Of a stretch of 64,000 nucleotides of DNA, positions 49,736 through 59,270 are shown piece after piece. The stretch is from Woeseia oceani. GTDB lineage: Bacteria; Pseudomonadota; Gammaproteobacteria; Steroidobacterales; Woeseiaceae. The notes under the pieces are model-generated. The model did not search any database. It was not told the origin of the DNA and saw only the letters and a program-made list of their open reading frames with translations. Position 1 is the first letter of the stretch. Each line of letters starts with the position of its first letter. A program made the position numbers and the translations under genes. The stretch lies in NCBI RefSeq assembly GCF_001677435.1, contig NZ_CP016268.1, forward strand, positions 3,275,001 through 3,339,000, written 5' to 3'.

Positions 49736-49895
49736 GTCCGATCAATGTCCATTAGGTTACCCGGCCGGTAGTCCCAACGTCGCATAATAGACCCGACACG
49801 TTTTTGAGGTCTACTAAAAAGGCGTCAGGTTTATTTTGCGTCGGCGACCTGCACCACTCGCTCCCGACGCCACCAAAATAGACCTGACACCTTTC
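49736..49895. repeat. Two adjacent palindrome copies R5a (degenerate) and R5b
   Basis: R5b spans 49816-49895 with arms AAAAAGGCGTCAGGTTTATTTT and AAAATAGACCTGACACCTTT. R5a (49736-49806) keeps only a recognisable right arm, AATAGACCCGACACGTTTTT. They fill the gap 49591-49923; the rest of that gap shows nothing coding. Confidence 0.8.
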
Positions 49896-49923
49896 TTGGA
49901 TCTACTCGTATCGGTAGATCGGA

Positions 49924-50355
49924 CTAGGGCAATTCCACGAATTCCGGGTAGAAAACCTTGACCACAACACTCGCCAGGAGCAGCCCGCCCAGGGCGAGAC
50001 CCCACATATTGCTGACGACGTAACGGCAACGATCACGGTTCGCCACTCCGATCAAACGCCAAAGTCGCCCAACGATCCAGAAGCAAGCAACAACTACAAG
50101 AATAATCTTTACGGTGTTTCCGAGATCCTGAATGACCCCACCGGACTTCATGTTTTGAAACAAGAACGGTACGGCGAAAATACTGCTGACAAACGCCAGG
50201 ACGAATTCGGCAATGATGCCCGGCGCCTGCAACCGCAACGCCCGAAACTTCCTTACTGCGCCGAAGAGTTTATTGCGATATTCGGCGGACAGCCTGCGAG
50301 AGACCTGCTTTTCCGCGGCGATGTCGTCAGGCAGATGGGAGTCAATCTCAGTCAT
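49924..50355 (-). CDS. Small membrane protein of unknown function
   Basis: 143 residues from ATG 50355 (MTEIDSHLPDDIAAEKQ); the frame extends upstream but into palindrome R6. A charged N-terminal third, then hydrophobic segments near residues 50-68, 78-98 and 115-135. No family recognised. Confidence 0.65.
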   Translation of the reverse strand: MTEIDSHLPDDIAAEKQVSRRLSAEYRNKLFGAVRKFRALRLQAPGIIAEFVLAFVSSIFAVPFLFQNMKSGGVIQDLGNTVKIILVVVACFWIVGRLWRLIGVANRDRCRYVVSNMWGLALGGLLLASVVVKVFYPEFVELP

Positions 50356-50438
50356 TCTGGCAGTATCGACGGATCCAATAGCCGAATTCTGTGCTCGCCG
50401 TCTCAGTCGTTGGCGATGCCCGAACGAAAGCCGTAACG

Positions 50439-50517
50439 AAAAAGGTCTTGGGAATATCTGGACCTGGCGACGCTCACCGTTCGAATCTGACGCCACAAAA
50501 TAAACCTGACACCTTTT
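50439..50517. repeat. 80-bp palindrome family copy R6
   Basis: Weak left arm AAAAAGGTCTTGGG, exact right arm AAAATAAACCTGACACCTTTT at 50497-50517. Confidence 0.75.
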
Positions 50518-50572
50518 CTCCGGAAATACGGCACCATTATTTGCGCCCGATACTTGCGTTGGAGCGCTTGAT

Positions 50573-50649
50573 AACGGTGTCCGGCTTATTTAAGCCAGGT
50601 CACACTCACCAGTCGACCCCCGCGCAACGAAAATAGACCTGCCCCCGTT
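50573..50649. repeat. 80-bp palindrome family copy R7
   Basis: Left arm AACGGTGTCCGGCTTATTTAA, right arm GAAAATAGACCTGCCCCCGTT. The arms carry matched changes (GTGTCCGG against CCTGCCCCC is only partly paired), suggesting divergence. It lies about 70 bp beyond the terC gene stop. Confidence 0.75.
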
Positions 50650-50719
50650 CCCAGGCCAAAAGCAATCGCTCAAGACTAGCGACCGCCTGATGACCCTGCG
50701 GTAAGAAGGTACGGTTGAG

Positions 50720-51454
50720 TCACCGCCGCTGACGCGCACGCCGCGCCATCATATTCAGGCTTTCGACCAGTACCGAAAAGGCCATTGCTGCGTAAATGTA
50801 TCCTTTTGCAATCGGTGCGCCGAAGCCGTCCGCAATCAGTGTCGTACCGATTAGCAGCAAGAACGCAAGCGCGAGCATCAGGACGGTCGGGTTGTTGTGA
50901 ACAAATTTCGCCAATGGGTCTGCGGCGAGAAGCATCGTCAATACTGCGATAATGACCGCGACAACCATGATGGGGATGTGCGGGGTCATGCCGACTGCGG
51001 TAATGATGCTGTCCAGCGAGAAGACCAAGTCCAGCACGAGAATTTGAACGATCGCCGCGCCCATACTGGTTGCGACTACAGCCGCGTTTAGGCGGTCTGG
51101 ACCGGGACCAGGATCCACCAGGTGATGAATCTCTGTAGTCGCCTTCCAAATCAGGAACATTCCGCCGCCAATCAGGATTAAGTCACGCCACGAGAACGGC
51201 TGTCCGAAAACCTCAAATACTGGCGCCGTCAATTTGATGATGATCGCTATCGTTGCAAGCAGACCCAGCCTCAAGACCAGCGCTGCCCCAATGCCGATTC
51301 TTCGCGCCTTCGACCGAAGGTGTTCGGGCAGTTTGTTCGACAAAACCGAGATGAATATCAGGTTGTCGATGCCCAAAACGACTTCCATAACAGTCAGAGT
51401 GGCCAGCGCCACCCAAGCTGTTGGGTCCGATAGAAGGCTTGCTATTTGGTCCAT
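50720..51454 (-). CDS. TerC family integral membrane protein
   Basis: 244 residues, seven or so membrane helices. TerC markers: [18 protein letters not shown] near the N-terminus and [18 protein letters not shown] in the middle, both with conserved acidic residues in helices. Family members are linked to metal (manganese) export or tellurite resistance. Palindromes flank the gene on both sides. Confidence 0.9.
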   Translation of the reverse strand: MDQIASLLSDPTAWVALATLTVMEVVLGIDNLIFISVLSNKLPEHLRSKARRIGIGAALVLRLGLLATIAIIIKLTAPVFEVFGQPFSWRDLILIGGGMFLIWKATTEIHHLVDPGPGPDRLNAAVVATSMGAAIVQILVLDLVFSLDSIITAVGMTPHIPIMVVAVIIAVLTMLLAADPLAKFVHNNPTVLMLALAFLLLIGTTLIADGFGAPIAKGYIYAAMAFSVLVESLNMMARRARQRR

Positions 51455-51514
51455 TGCAGCAGCATAGACGTTGTTGCCTTACGTTACCTGGAAATGTGGC
51501 TTTGAACTACTTGT

Positions 51515-51594
51515 AGAAAGGTGTCCGGTTTATTTTCACTCTGTGCTCCGCGCTCGCCGATCCGGATGCCGCGGGAGATAGACCTGACATATTT
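51515..51594. repeat. 80-bp palindrome family copy R8
   Basis: Left arm AGAAAGGTGTCCGGTTTATTTT, right arm GAGATAGACCTGACATATTT. The centre CGCTCGCCGATCCGGATGCC matches the shared core of the family. Confidence 0.85.
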
Positions 51595-51679
51595 ATCCTC
51601 TAAAGCCGGCGGGATCAAGTGGCGCGCGGAGTGCTTGGTTGGAACGGGTTTGGCGCAAAGCGTTGGATTGGATGATTGT

Positions 51680-52312
51680 TCAGACTGCATAGGCACGATG
51701 CAGGCGTTTCGCGCGCCTTTGCCACCATGCTGCACTTCTCAATGCAATTGCTGCAGCACCGGCCAACGCATAAGGATCGGTCAGCGGATTTGAGGCTGGC
51801 ACCTCCAATGCCAGCAGTGCATCGGTATACGGGCTCAGGACGAAGATAAAAAAGAACCCCCACATACCGACGCGATGCAGCACCTTCCACCAACGACCCA
51901 AACGACGGCGTGCGTTGTCCGTCGAGGTCATGACCATCGCCAGCAAGATACCGTAGGCCCACACGCCGCGATCAAGGAGGTCCGCAGGCGGGAACCGGTC
52001 GATCAGCCAGTTGTAAGTAAGTAACGCTGCGAGGTGAACGAAGAAGCAAGCAGCGAAAGCCAGGCCCCACCACCTGCGATCACGCATAAGCGCCTTGGTC
52101 CAAGGACGGCGGTACAGTGTAAGAATTGAAGAGGCGACAAAGGTCAGCAGAAAAAACGGAAAAGATGCCCGCGCGGTATACCGTGCAGCCAACTGCCAGC
52201 CCTCCTGGGAATCTGACCCCGCCCACAGGCCCGCTGCCAGAGCCGCAACACCAGCAAGCAGCCCCAACCATGTTGGCCAGGTCTTCCTTAGCACTTCTCG
52301 TTTCACGAACAA
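51680..52312 (-). CDS. Ferric reductase-like heme-binding membrane protein
   Basis: 210 residues, six predicted helices: ARYTARASFPFFLLTFVASS, LAFAACFFVHLAALLTYN and WWKVLHRVGMWGFFFIFVL supply the histidines (VHLAAL, LHRVG) expected to bind heme, as in the YedZ/MsrQ and ferric reductase transmembrane family. No flavin or NAD domain. Start is TTG 52312 or GTG 52306; neither has a strong ribosome site. Confidence 0.72.
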   Translation of the reverse strand: MFVKREVLRKTWPTWLGLLAGVAALAAGLWAGSDSQEGWQLAARYTARASFPFFLLTFVASSILTLYRRPWTKALMRDRRWWGLAFAACFFVHLAALLTYNWLIDRFPPADLLDRGVWAYGILLAMVMTSTDNARRRLGRWWKVLHRVGMWGFFFIFVLSPYTDALLALEVPASNPLTDPYALAGAAAIALRSAAWWQRRAKRLHRAYAV

Positions 52313-52517
52313 GTCAGAATGTCCCGGTAGCCAATGCTTGAGATCATAGGCATTTGATAAGGCGACAGTTGGCTTTGCATGAGAAAAATAGGCGGCAGGT
52401 CCAATGTTCGTTGCATTGTCATGTTAAGCGACAGGCGCATCTCCAAGTCATGGCGTACGTTGGTAGTACACGGCAAGCGCGCCGCTGCGGAGTGCTTTGC
52501 CGAGACCAGCTCCACAG

Positions 52518-52600
52518 AAAAAAAGGCGTCCTGTCTAATTTAACTCGGCGGCCCGCAGCGGCCGATCCCGACGCCGCAATAGGTAAACCTGACACCATTT
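52518..52600. repeat. 80-bp palindrome family copy R9
   Basis: Left arm AAAAAAAGGCGTCCTGTCTAATTT, right arm AATAGGTAAACCTGACACCATTT, core GCGGCCGATCCCGACGCCGC. It ends 21 bp before the stop of the first cassette-array gene and marks the border between the palindrome region and the attC region. The rest of the gap 52313-52621 is empty. Confidence 0.82.
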
Positions 52601-52621
52601 CTCTTGTAGCAGCATCTGCCT

Positions 52622-53248
52622 CTAGGGTCCGGTTTGGATGAAAGCATAGACTACGATAACTATGAAACCCACGAGCACCACGGTTTCCAGATGATCTGCA
52701 AACCACTCCGCTATCCTAATTGTCTGCGACCTGAGAATTCCCCCCTCCCTCAATTCAAGACTTAATGATAGTAGGTCTTTCGGTATAGGCTCATCCTTAA
52801 GTAGCAAATAGTAGACGCGCATTTTCGGACTTGCGTGTAACCAACCGAGCAAGATCACAAAGAGAATAGTGCTGACCAGGACTCTTTTCGTCGTATCAAC
52901 TTGTATGTTTCCCAGATAACCCTCGCCGGCGACTGTTGCCACAAACAATAATGCGGCATAAAAAGTAATCAGTATTCTACTGAGCGGGCTATTGGCGCTT
53001 ACAGAGTAAGCAACCCCCAGGGGAAGTAGAAAATGCAGGAAGGCAATATAGATTGCCTGGCCCTCTGCGAGCGATGAACCCGACGGATCACTAAGCGACG
53101 AGAATACTGCGAATATCGGTACGGAAATCGCCGAAAGAAAGAAGAATACTGAAACGAGTAACAGGAGCCCTGGCGGACGAACATCCGGTTTGTTCTTGAA
53201 CCCTGGGGACCAGAACTTGATTTTGGTACCTGCCTTAAAGAAACCCAA
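52622..53248 (-). CDS. Cassette-type membrane protein
   Basis: 208 residues, about five hydrophobic segments (LLLLVSVFFFLSAISVPIFAVF, FLHFLLPLGVAYSV, ILITFYAALLFVATVAG, VLVSTILFVILLGW and one near the C-terminus). Unknown family. Start seems to be TTG 53248, nine bases after the attC core GTTAGGT. Its composition is visibly more AT-rich than core genes. No attC follows its stop; palindrome R9 does instead. Confidence 0.65.
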   Translation of the reverse strand: MGFFKAGTKIKFWSPGFKNKPDVRPPGLLLLVSVFFFLSAISVPIFAVFSSLSDPSGSSLAEGQAIYIAFLHFLLPLGVAYSVSANSPLSRILITFYAALLFVATVAGEGYLGNIQVDTTKRVLVSTILFVILLGWLHASPKMRVYYLLLKDEPIPKDLLSLSLELREGGILRSQTIRIAEWFADHLETVVLVGFIVIVVYAFIQTGP

Positions 53249-53405
53249 GTGATGCCACCTAACGGATTAGCACAGTGGCGCCAGTATCTGGCGCGGGCCT
53301 TGCCAGTGCAAGACATGAACGACCATTGCAAGGCCCGTGACAGATACGCCCGGGCGGCCAGTGCAGCGATTTGTATGTTTCGTTCTGGGTGCTCTACGGG
53401 ATAAG

Positions 53406-53543
53406 TTGAGGCCCATAAGCCTGTTGGGCTTATCGGTGTACCAGCTCGATGCAGCGCAGGATCCAGCTAGCACTGAGACCGTTAACAAGCGTGCAGCGGT
53501 ACATCGTTTCATCAACCAGCTCGGACAGTCGAATGGGCCTCAA
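53406..53543 (+). ncRNA. Candidate bridge RNA of the IS110-type element
   Basis: In the 5' non-coding end of the IS, TTGAGGCCCAT (53406-53416) is exactly complementary to ATGGGCCTCAA (53533-53543), closing a region with an inner hairpin (ATAAGCC/GGCTTAT). A further stem GGGCCTTGC/GCAAGGCCC lies just upstream. IS110-group elements are known to encode a guide RNA at this place. Boundaries and loops are inferred. Confidence 0.45.
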
Positions 53544-53566
53544 GAGCCCGAATGTAGCAAGGGTGA

Positions 53567-54514
<948 letters not shown>

Positions 54515-54546
54515 TTTTATTGTTGACGCGGGAACACAGTCGCTTG

Positions 54547-54933
54547 TTAGGTGGCATCTGCGTCACTTTTGATGATGCCTGTCAAATGTTCTGCAACGAT
54601 TACATAGTGTTCTTGCGGAGTCTTCGTATCCCAGCATTCCAGCCGTAGATCAAGACCTGGATTCTTGATGTCAGTTTGATCCTCGTATATCCAAATTTCT
54701 GCATCAAGCTTTGGGACTTTGCCTGAGATATAGACTTCGATTCCGCTTTCAATCACTCGGTCGGATAGCCGCAGGTTGTTTTCGGCGAGTATTGCCTCGA
54801 TGATTGATTCGACATTCACCTGATAATTCGTGAGCCCGGCATCGTTTTTCTCCAACGCATGCGCCCAAGCTGAACAATGTTCCGCATTCCACTGTTGAAC
54901 TTTGCGACGTCGACTTCGGAATCTGCGAAGCAT
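54547..54933 (-). CDS. Cassette-encoded small protein, unknown function
   Basis: 128 residues with a basic N-terminus (LRRFRSRRRK) and acidic remainder (ESGIEVYISGKVPKLDAEIWIYED). The start is 7 bp past the preceding attC and the stop TAA lies in the next attC core. No recognised domain. Confidence 0.7.
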   Translation of the reverse strand: MLRRFRSRRRKVQQWNAEHCSAWAHALEKNDAGLTNYQVNVESIIEAILAENNLRLSDRVIESGIEVYISGKVPKLDAEIWIYEDQTDIKNPGLDLRLECWDTKTPQEHYVIVAEHLTGIIKSDADAT

Positions 54934-54939
54934 CTTGCC

Positions 54940-55036
54940 ACCTAACGACTAAACTCACACGCACTTGACGCAGGCTGTCTGGAGCGACAGCGCAAGGCGG
55001 GCTGGGTCAAGTGACGGGTGCAGCGCATTGTTAGCG
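54940..55036 (-). other. attC site
   Basis: 97 bp. Outer cores ACCTAAC (54940) and GTTAGCG (55030). Inner complementary arms CACTTGAC/GTCAAGTG are visible. The TAA stop of the caspase-like gene overlaps the second core. Its left part (GCACTTGACGCAGG to GGGTCAAG) is nearly identical to the split site at 59092. Confidence 0.85.
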
Positions 55037-55894
55037 CGATACCACTCTTCGCTCTGCTTCTTCATAGGTAACCGGAAACCGACTCCTATTGGAGTTGTTG
55101 ATGTCATACATAAAGTAAGTGTCTCGAAACAAGCAGAATTGTCGAGGCTCTTCTCTCCTTAAGGTTCTGACAATACTTGAGACTCCCGGCACTCTTTCAT
55201 TGGTCTCGGACTTCATCCGATTTCGAATGCTCTTCGCGCGAGTGCGTAATGCATATTCATCACACATCTTCTGCTTGTATGATATCCACACCTCGTAGAA
55301 AAAGGACTCCGCGGTAACTCGATAATATAGCCCTGATCCAACCCGTCTATTCAATGCATCATTAGCCTCTCCAAGGGACCCCGTTTCGAAAAATGTGCGG
55401 TAGAACGCGCAAAAATCTGTTTGAACATCGCCAGCCGAAAGCTCACTAGTAGGGCCAATTAGCGCCAGAACTGGAGCGCGTTCTGTGGTTCGCATAGATC
55501 TAGCAAAACTTCCACCGAAGCAAGTAGCGAACACAAGGATCAAGTTTAGATCAGTCGCGACATTGAGCGGCACAATAATTTCCCGAAATTCATCCCAACT
55601 TACATATTCTCCATCCGCAAGAACTAACCCCGATTCGTCTTGCGCCCCATGGCCCTCAAAGTGCAACCATGGTTTTAAACCATGCGTCTCGGCATAGTTG
55701 GTAATCTGCTCAACTGCGCTGATGAGATCGGACTTTCCACCAATCTTGAAATATTGAGAAAGCAGGCCCTCCGAGATGTAATCGGCTATATCTTCTAGCT
55801 CACTTTTTAGCTTCAACGCAGTATTCATTTCGCCATCCGGTATCGAATCAAGAATGACAATCGAGTTAAACCGGCCTTGCCCAGGTTGCAGCAT
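55031..55894 (-). CDS. Caspase-like (CHAT/C14-type) cysteine protease, cassette-encoded
   Basis: 287 residues. The catalytic dyad is visible: H82 in LHFEGHGAQDESGL and C125 in ILVFATCFGGSFA, with the hydrophobic strands before each typical of caspase/CHAT folds. No signal peptide, no second domain; the C-terminal third is basic. Stand-alone in its cassette. Related proteases act in bacterial conflict and cell-death systems; the target is unknown and a defence role is inference. Confidence 0.8.
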   Translation of the reverse strand: MLQPGQGRFNSIVILDSIPDGEMNTALKLKSELEDIADYISEGLLSQYFKIGGKSDLISAVEQITNYAETHGLKPWLHFEGHGAQDESGLVLADGEYVSWDEFREIIVPLNVATDLNLILVFATCFGGSFARSMRTTERAPVLALIGPTSELSAGDVQTDFCAFYRTFFETGSLGEANDALNRRVGSGLYYRVTAESFFYEVWISYKQKMCDEYALRTRAKSIRNRMKSETNERVPGVSSIVRTLRREEPRQFCLFRDTYFMYDINNSNRSRFPVTYEEAERRVVSR

Positions 55895-55896
55895 CG

Positions 55897-55993
55897 CGCT
55901 AACGCCTGAGCTAAGGGGCGTTTGAGGCGCGGGCCATTTTGCGGAAGCAAAATGGCCCGCGGGTCAAACGTCCCCTGCAGCGTTTTGTTATAC
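55897..55993 (-). other. attC site
   Basis: 97 bp, cores CGCTAAC and GTTATAC. Central hairpin GCGGGCCATTTTGC/GCAAAATGGCCCGC is a perfect 14-bp stem with loop GGAA. Arms GGGGCGTTTGA/TCAAACGTCCCC pair on either side. Confidence 0.88.
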
Positions 55994-56001
55994 GTCGTTT
56001 C

Positions 56002-56949
56002 TTAGTCGTTTCCGTAATCGGATTCGAACTCACGCTCTCTCTCCTCCGTCTCGGTAAATTCACCGGGAAGATCAGTGGCGTATATTTCCTGCGTGCCCTG
56101 CAAATGGAGTTGGCATACAGGGCAAAGGAATTCTTCAGACGAATACTCGACCTCTACGAGCTCAGTGTAGGGGTCATCAGGATCTTGTTCCTCCGAAATG
56201 TACTCCTCGAACTTACTGCCACCTAGGACTCCGAACCCGTGACAGGCAGGACATTCGTGAACAATGTGCGTATCGAGAAGGTACGTGAACTCTTTCCAGT
56301 GCTCCCAGGGCTTGATGCTCTTTGACGCTTCGACAATTTCTTCCCGTTTCGCCTGGTTCTTATGCTTTTGCTCAAAGTCCTCACGCGCATGGGCGACCCG
56401 AGTTGAGACCATCATTCTCACTGCATCGCGAGTTGCTATCAGTGCCGCTCTCTTTGATGCGGCCTCCTCCGAGCCAAGCCAATCCTCGAAATCCTTACCC
56501 TGCATTTGAAGTATGGTGTGGGCGGCATACCAGAACTTCGCCTCCCATGATTCTGCTGCGGAAGCCGAGAACGGTGACTCACCAGAATGCAATTCTGAGT
56601 TCCGCCTTACGGCCATCTGTACGCAGAACGTCTGGATGCGTTTATCAAATGCTTTAGATATATGCGTAAGCCGCTCAAATAAAGTTTTCGCAGCAATCGT
56701 CTTTGCATCCGGTGAAATCTCATGGCCACATGCGGCGAACAATGATTGGTAATGCGTAGGGTCTGCTATTAGCGCTGGATGGACTGCACTCAATGAGGAT
56801 TTGGCCAGTAGCTCAAGCGCAAGTGATGCCCAAAGCTGGTATTCGTCGGTGGAACCTTCCCCCTTCGCTCTGAGGCCCCTGGAAATATATACCTTGGACT
56901 TTTGAAAGAGCGCAGCAGAGGAAAGGGCAATAGTTACAGCTTTAGTCAT
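56002..56949 (-). CDS. HEPN-like protein with C-terminal zinc-type cysteines, cassette-encoded
   Basis: 315 residues, mostly helical up to residue 230. RRNSELHSG carries R116-x4-H121, the spacing of HEPN ribonuclease motifs (RNxxxH). C233/C236 (CPAC) and C276/C279 (CPVC) could bind one zinc; an acidic stretch separates them and another ends the protein. The start overlaps the stop of the dioxygenase gene (ATGA), so they share one cassette and are made together. The HEPN assignment is tentative; family unknown. Confidence 0.7.
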   Translation of the reverse strand: MTKAVTIALSSAALFQKSKVYISRGLRAKGEGSTDEYQLWASLALELLAKSSLSAVHPALIADPTHYQSLFAACGHEISPDAKTIAAKTLFERLTHISKAFDKRIQTFCVQMAVRRNSELHSGESPFSASAAESWEAKFWYAAHTILQMQGKDFEDWLGSEEAASKRAALIATRDAVRMMVSTRVAHAREDFEQKHKNQAKREEIVEASKSIKPWEHWKEFTYLLDTHIVHECPACHGFGVLGGSKFEEYISEEQDPDDPYTELVEVEYSSEEFLCPVCQLHLQGTQEIYATDLPGEFTETEEREREFESDYGND

Positions 56950-57587
56950 TGAACCAATACCCTCTCTAGTACTCGCCCGCCGCCACTACCGGCGGGGCTG
57001 CTTCGACCATGCAAAATCCTCCAGTTATCTAGAACCAACACTTGGCCTTCAGTCCAATCAACTTGCTCGAATGGCAGGTCAGAAATCGCACAATCCATTT
57101 CTTCTAGTGCAGCCCGGGATTGTGCATCAATCGGAACCATACATGCTTTATCAAATCGGAAGAATGTGTAATCCGGACCAATCACTGGCGCAAAGAAAGA
57201 TTTGCGACCATTAAGGACTCGGAACTGGCTATCTTGAAGAAGCCGCCGCGCTCCTGAGCTGAAATTCAAGAGTGAAGTGTCAGCCAAGACAGTTCTCCGG
57301 CCACACAAGCCAGGCGAAACACACCCGAGGACGACGTAACGGCAAGGCTGGATCCAGTGTGCAGTGTCAGTGTGCAGTGGCAAGGCACCGAGTCCGAACA
57401 TTTTGCTTGGAGATGAAGGCTTCGCCTTCTCCCGTGCGACCGGAGTCAGCACCTCCAAAGGGGACTTCCTGCGTCTTGCCGCCACCGGAAACCCAAGCTG
57501 GGTGGCCACACTGATAAGGTGCGCGCCCAAATCGTCGCCATCGAAGGTGTACGAGATCCACCCAGAAACGCGCAGACGGTCAATCAC
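56946..57587 (-). CDS. TauD/TfdA-like Fe(II)/2-oxoglutarate dioxygenase, cassette-encoded
   Basis: About 213 residues from GTG 57587, four bases after the attC core. Iron ligands H72-x-D74 in LHTDTAHW and the distal histidine in RILHGRSSP, with arginines after it that would hold 2-oxoglutarate. Somewhat short for TauD, consistent with a compact member. Paired with the HEPN-like gene in one cassette, which is unusual; substrate unknown. Confidence 0.8.
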   Translation of the reverse strand: MIDRLRVSGWISYTFDGDDLGAHLISVATQLGFPVAARRRKSPLEVLTPVAREKAKPSSPSKMFGLGALPLHTDTAHWIQPCRYVVLGCVSPGLCGRRTVLADTSLLNFSSGARRLLQDSQFRVLNGRKSFFAPVIGPDYTFFRFDKACMVPIDAQSRAALEEMDCAISDLPFEQVDWTEGQVLVLDNWRILHGRSSPAGSGGGRVLERVLVQ

Positions 57588-57590
57588 GAC

Positions 57591-57689
57591 GTATAACGCC
57601 TGAGCTCAGGTGCATTTGAGGCGACGCCGGTTTTTGCGATAGCAAAAATCGGTGGCGGGTCAAATGTCACCTGCAGCGATTTGTTATGC
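57591..57689 (-). other. attC site
   Basis: 99 bp, cores GTATAAC (57591) and GTTATGC (57683). Arms AGGTGCATTTGA/TCAAATGTCACCT and central hairpin GGTTTTTGC/GCAAAAATC with loop GATA. It strongly resembles the 55897 site. Confidence 0.9.
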
Positions 57690-57702
57690 GCCACGCCTCG
57701 AC

Positions 57703-59055
57703 CTACCAGACCACTTTCCAAACGCCCCCACCTTGGCACTTTCCGCAATGGTAAAGATTGCGCCAAGTTTGGTCGCCTATAGAGCGCTCAAGCCCCTTCC
57801 TTGCTTTGTCCGCCTTATTCGCCGACTGCCAGCTGTTGTGCCCGCAATCAAGAATTTCCACGAGCACGTCATATGAGGGCTTGCTATGTGTTTTCTTGTA
57901 ATAGCGAGCTTCTCCGGGCTTGGGAAGCTGAGGCTGCACTTCTTCTTCATCTTCATCGGTCGCCGTAGTCTGGTTAGACTTTATGGCGTCAACCGCGTAT
58001 TCGGCGGCGTCCGCTCGTGCGGCTTGCTTCGCAATCTCGGCTCGGGCTATCTCAAGGGCGTCTTTCAACGACTCATTTTCTTCGATGAATAGTTTTGCCA
58101 ATTCCAGTTCTTCGGAATTTGCATTTGCTCTTTTCTCAAGTTCGGCGAGTCGAGACCGGGAGTGTTCGCCCTTGATTCGACGAATGCCGGGAGGCGGATC
58201 AACCGCCAGTGCAGCGACATTCATGACTTGCCGCCTTAGATCTGTTGAGAAGCGTGATAGCCCTCTGCCGTCCGCGTCATTCGAAAGCAAGCGCTCGGCC
58301 GTCCAAACGACACTCCGCAAACCAGTCGGCCCGTTCTTGCCAGCCATTGTGGGCCAGTAAATCCGCACTGCACCGAGATAACACGATCTAGACTTGCCTA
58401 GACGATCATTCAATGCCCATGAGGCATCTCCATCGATTCTCACAACTGAACAGAGGCCCGCAAGATCAACCGCAAGTTTTTCGGGCAAATTCTGCCAAAT
58501 CGGTTCGCCATCGACTTCTGAAATAACGACAACGGGAAGCGTTCGGCTTGGATTCAATAAGTAGCCCGAGAGCGTTCCAGCAGTTTCGGCACCAGCTAAC
58601 ACGATTGGCTTTGCCGGAGGTACTTCGCTCCCTCCAAACGTCCAGTCTTGACGCAAGCGCAGCAGCTGACGAATGACGGTCGGGCATCTCGGGTAGAGCA
58701 TTACGGGAGCGACAACGTCACCGGCGTTAGTTGCCGCTAGTGTTAGGTAAACTGAGACCTTTTCTTCCTCGCCTACTATCGAAACCTTAGTCTTAAAGGT
58801 TGGCCCCTTGGGCGATGATTCTGACAAGCTGAGCTCCAGGAGCTGGTCTGATCCTTTCATCATCGTAGATTTTTCAAATGCACCCCTGGCTCCTGGCGTT
58901 TCTGAGGAGAACTCACCGGAGTCGCGTGTCAACTCTCCCGCTCCTTTTGTGTGTAGCCAATCGTCCAGAGCAGAAACCACCGATTCCCAAGCCTGTTTGC
59001 GGTCTTCGGCAGAGAGTTTCGGAGTCTCAAGTCGGTACGCGGCTAGGGTTAACAT
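57703..59055 (-). CDS. Cassette-encoded protein with coiled coil and C-terminal cysteines
   Basis: 450 residues, no recognised family. An N-terminal mixed alpha/beta region to about residue 290, a heptad-rich helix (about 300-355, LAELEKRANANSEELELAK and following), an acidic linker, then a compact C-terminal segment with cysteines near 405, 437 and 440 (DCGHNSW, YHCGKC) that may bind zinc. Cytoplasmic. Large for an integron cassette product. Confidence 0.72.
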   Translation of the reverse strand: MLTLAAYRLETPKLSAEDRKQAWESVVSALDDWLHTKGAGELTRDSGEFSSETPGARGAFEKSTMMKGSDQLLELSLSESSPKGPTFKTKVSIVGEEEKVSVYLTLAATNAGDVVAPVMLYPRCPTVIRQLLRLRQDWTFGGSEVPPAKPIVLAGAETAGTLSGYLLNPSRTLPVVVISEVDGEPIWQNLPEKLAVDLAGLCSVVRIDGDASWALNDRLGKSRSCYLGAVRIYWPTMAGKNGPTGLRSVVWTAERLLSNDADGRGLSRFSTDLRRQVMNVAALAVDPPPGIRRIKGEHSRSRLAELEKRANANSEELELAKLFIEENESLKDALEIARAEIAKQAARADAAEYAVDAIKSNQTTATDEDEEEVQPQLPKPGEARYYKKTHSKPSYDVLVEILDCGHNSWQSANKADKARKGLERSIGDQTWRNLYHCGKCQGGGVWKVVW

Positions 59056-59270
59056 TTGTATTCTCCGACGGCTACGAGAACGGTTTCTGGGGCATAACGA
59101 CTAAGCTCACCCGCACTTGACGCAGGTCGCCTGGAGCGACAGCGCAAGGCGGGCTGGGTCAAGGGACGGGTGCAGTGATGAGATGGACTCCTCCCGGTAT
59201 TCCCGGCATCGCGATGTGCCAACATTCGGGTGTGAAATCATGAATGTTCCTTACTCAGGAGGAGTCCGTC

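Noticed and set aside
44011-52600. The 80-bp palindromes as attC sites or as a CRISPR array
   Set aside because: They lack YAAC/GTTR cores at their ends, and spacing is irregular with genes between, so neither reading fits.
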